7,933 nt of DNA from Anaerotignum sp. (GTDB lineage: Bacteria; Bacillota; Clostridia; Lachnospirales; Anaerotignaceae): the NCBI GenBank assembly GCA_017560955.1, contig JAFZDV010000173.1, positions 1 through 7,933 on the forward strand, in the 5' to 3' direction. How positions within the stretch are numbered: position 1 is the stretch's first letter; each line of letters opens with the position of its first letter. Positions 6,635 to 7,933 of the stretch are shown here, in pieces. The translations under genes were made by a program, and so were the position numbers. The notes beneath the pieces are model-generated. The model worked only from the letters and a program-made list of their open reading frames with translations. It had not been told where the DNA came from and made no database searches.

Positions 6635-7933
6635 ATGAACGCATTTGCGACATTGTTACCGGTGATCTTTCCGATCATTGCAGGCGCTTGTCTGCTGCCG
6701 GTTAAATTTGCGGACAGAAAGTCCCGTGAAAGAGTAGTACTGCCCATCGTTGTGATCAATGCGATCTTCGCACTGTATGCAATTTTTGGTACAGGCTGCC
6801 CTGAAGTGACTCTGTTCCAGTTCAGCGAAAAACTGTCCCTGACACTGCATGTGGATGGTCTGTCCAAAGTATTTGGTACAATGGTATCTCTGCTGTGGAT
6901 CGTTACAACAGTTTACGCATTTGAATATATGACACATGAAGGTAATGAAGATAGATTCTTCTCCTTCTTTATCATGACATTTGGTGTCGTTGTCGGTATC
7001 GCTTTCGCAGCGAACTTCCTGACAATGTACCTGTTCTACGAATTCCTGACACTGGTGACACTGCCTATCGTTATGCACCAGTTCGATAACAAATCCAGAC
7101 ATGCAGGTAAGATGTATGTACTGTACATGATGTTCGGTGCATCTCTGGCATTCATTGGTTTTGTATTCGTTTATATGTTTGGTACAACAACAGCATTTGT
7201 ACCCGGTGGCGTTCTGGATCCTGCGCTGGTTGCAGGCCACGAAACAACACTGCTGGCAGTATTCGTAATGGCATTCTTTGGTTTCGGTGTAAAAGCGGCA
7301 GTATTTCCTTTCTACCGCTGGCTGCCTAAAGCATCCGTTGCGCCTACACCCGTTACAGCGCTGCTGCATGCTGTTGCAGTCGTAAAATCCGGTATCTTTG
7401 CCATCGTTCGTCTGACATATTATGCTTTTGGTACTTCCTTCCTGGCTGGTACATGGGCGCAGACAATCATGCTGATCTTCGCTTCTATTACAATCGTGTT
7501 CGGTTCTACAGTAGCCCTGAGAACACCTCATGTAAAAAGAAGATTTGCTTATTCCACAGTTTCCAACCTGTCTTACATCATTTTCGGTATTGCCGTAATG
7601 ACACCTGCAGGTCTGGCGGCTGCAATGCTGCATATGGTTTACCATGCAGTCATCAAGATCACACTGTTCTTTACAGCTGGTGCGATCCTTTACAAAACAC
7701 ACAGAGAATATATGTATGAAATCGAAGGTTTCGGTAAATACATGCCTGTTACATTTGCGGCACTTTCCATCACTGGTCTGGGTCTGGTAGGTGTTCCTCC
7801 TTTCGCAGGTTTCAACAGTAAATGGGCACTGGCATCTTCCGCAGTAGCAAGCGGTAACCCCGTATCTTATATCGGTATCGTTGCACTGATCCTGTCTGCA
7901 CTGCTGACAGCGCTGTATGTATTCTCTATCATC
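6635..7933 (+). CDS. Third NuoL/MrpD-like antiporter subunit (3' end outside window)
   Basis: The gene runs open to the window edge; 433 residues are visible, probably about 85-90 % of the protein. The antiporter signature is complete as far as it goes: Glu136 in TM5 (LFYEFLTLVT), Lys220 in TM7 (GVKAAVFPFYRWLPKASVA), HAVAVVKSG (245-253) with Lys251 in TM8, KRRFAYSTVSNLSYIIFG (301-318), His333, His337 and Lys341 (HMVYHAVIKITLFF) and Lys396 in TM12 (PPFAGFNSKWAL). The HAVAVVKSG block is closer to NuoL and MrpA N-terminal domains than to NuoN. The usual TM7-loop His is replaced by Tyr227 (FPFYRWLP rather than FPLHAWLP). GGGAGGA (6622-6628) precedes the ATG, 19 nt after the previous gene. It may stand in for the missing MrpA N-terminal domain. 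Confidence 0.92.
   Translation, partial: MNAFATLLPVIFPIIAGACLLPVKFADRKSRERVVLPIVVINAIFALYAIFGTGCPEVTLFQFSEKLSLTLHVDGLSKVFGTMVSLLWIVTTVYAFEYMTHEGNEDRFFSFFIMTFGVVVGIAFAANFLTMYLFYEFLTLVTLPIVMHQFDNKSRHAGKMYVLYMMFGASLAFIGFVFVYMFGTTTAFVPGGVLDPALVAGHETTLLAVFVMAFFGFGVKAAVFPFYRWLPKASVAPTPVTALLHAVAVVKSGIFAIVRLTYYAFGTSFLAGTWAQTIMLIFASITIVFGSTVALRTPHVKRRFAYSTVSNLSYIIFGIAVMTPAGLAAAMLHMVYHAVIKITLFFTAGAILYKTHREYMYEIEGFGKYMPVTFAALSITGLGLVGVPPFAGFNSKWALASSAVASGNPVSYIGIVALILSALLTALYVFSII

Noticed and set aside
5185..6867. Very long minus-strand open frames, such as 5185-6867, 3631-4758 and 6656-7702
   Set aside because: They lie antisense to well-supported antiporter genes, and their translations are Cys-, Gln- and His-rich without family motifs. 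This is what the reverse complement of genes rich in ACA (TGT, Cys), CTG (CAG, Gln) and ATG (CAT, His) codons produces.
1..7933. CRISPR arrays, tRNA or rRNA genes, insertion sequences, attachment sites
   Set aside because: No regularly spaced repeats, transposase motifs, terminal inverted repeats or recognisable RNA genes were seen. Repeated short words such as GGTCTG and CTGACA in the coding part come from codon bias in membrane proteins.

Overview
This 7.9 kb window holds the 3' end of an amino-acid permease gene and, after a terminator and a promoter-bearing AT-rich gap, the first nine genes of a long co-directional operon. All genes are on the + strand. The operon encodes membrane subunits of the Mrp/Mbh cation/proton antiporter superfamily, which is related to respiratory complex I. 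Strong purine-rich Shine-Dalgarno sites, a consensus sigma-A promoter, an intrinsic terminator with a U-tract and a moderate-GC genome with AT-rich spacers suggest a Firmicutes bacterium. An anaerobic gut-type lineage (Negativicutes or Clostridia) is my guess from gene order and codon habits (Leu mostly CTG, Thr mostly ACA, Gly mostly GGT); it is not proven here.

Layout: 1-469 is the C-terminal part of an APC-family permease, closed by a 12-bp hairpin terminator (531-566). Bases 567-754 are AT-rich with no gene seen. A TTGACA-N17-GATAAT promoter lies at 755-783, followed by a leader of about 150 nt. Then come mrpE (939-1406), mrpF (1403-1744), mrpG (1735-2046), an MbhD/DUF4040 subunit (2043-2306), a fusion of an MbhE-type MrpA C-terminal segment with MrpB (2311-3231), mrpC (3234-3608), mrpD (3610-5124), and two further NuoL/M/MrpD-like antiporter subunits (5149-6615 and 6635 to beyond the window end). 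Gaps are 24 nt or less, several genes overlap, and no terminator is seen inside the operon.

The order E-F-G-A'-(A''+B)-C-D is not that of classical Bacillus or Staphylococcus Mrp (A-B-C-D-E-F-G). It matches the membrane arm of archaeal membrane-bound hydrogenase/sulfane reductase complexes (mbhA to mbhH), with two extra antiporter modules appended. The products probably assemble into one membrane complex that exchanges Na+ (or another monovalent cation) for protons. It may be driven by a redox module encoded just downstream, outside the window. Whether such a module (group 4 [NiFe]-hydrogenase-like or complex-I-like subunits) follows is the main open question.
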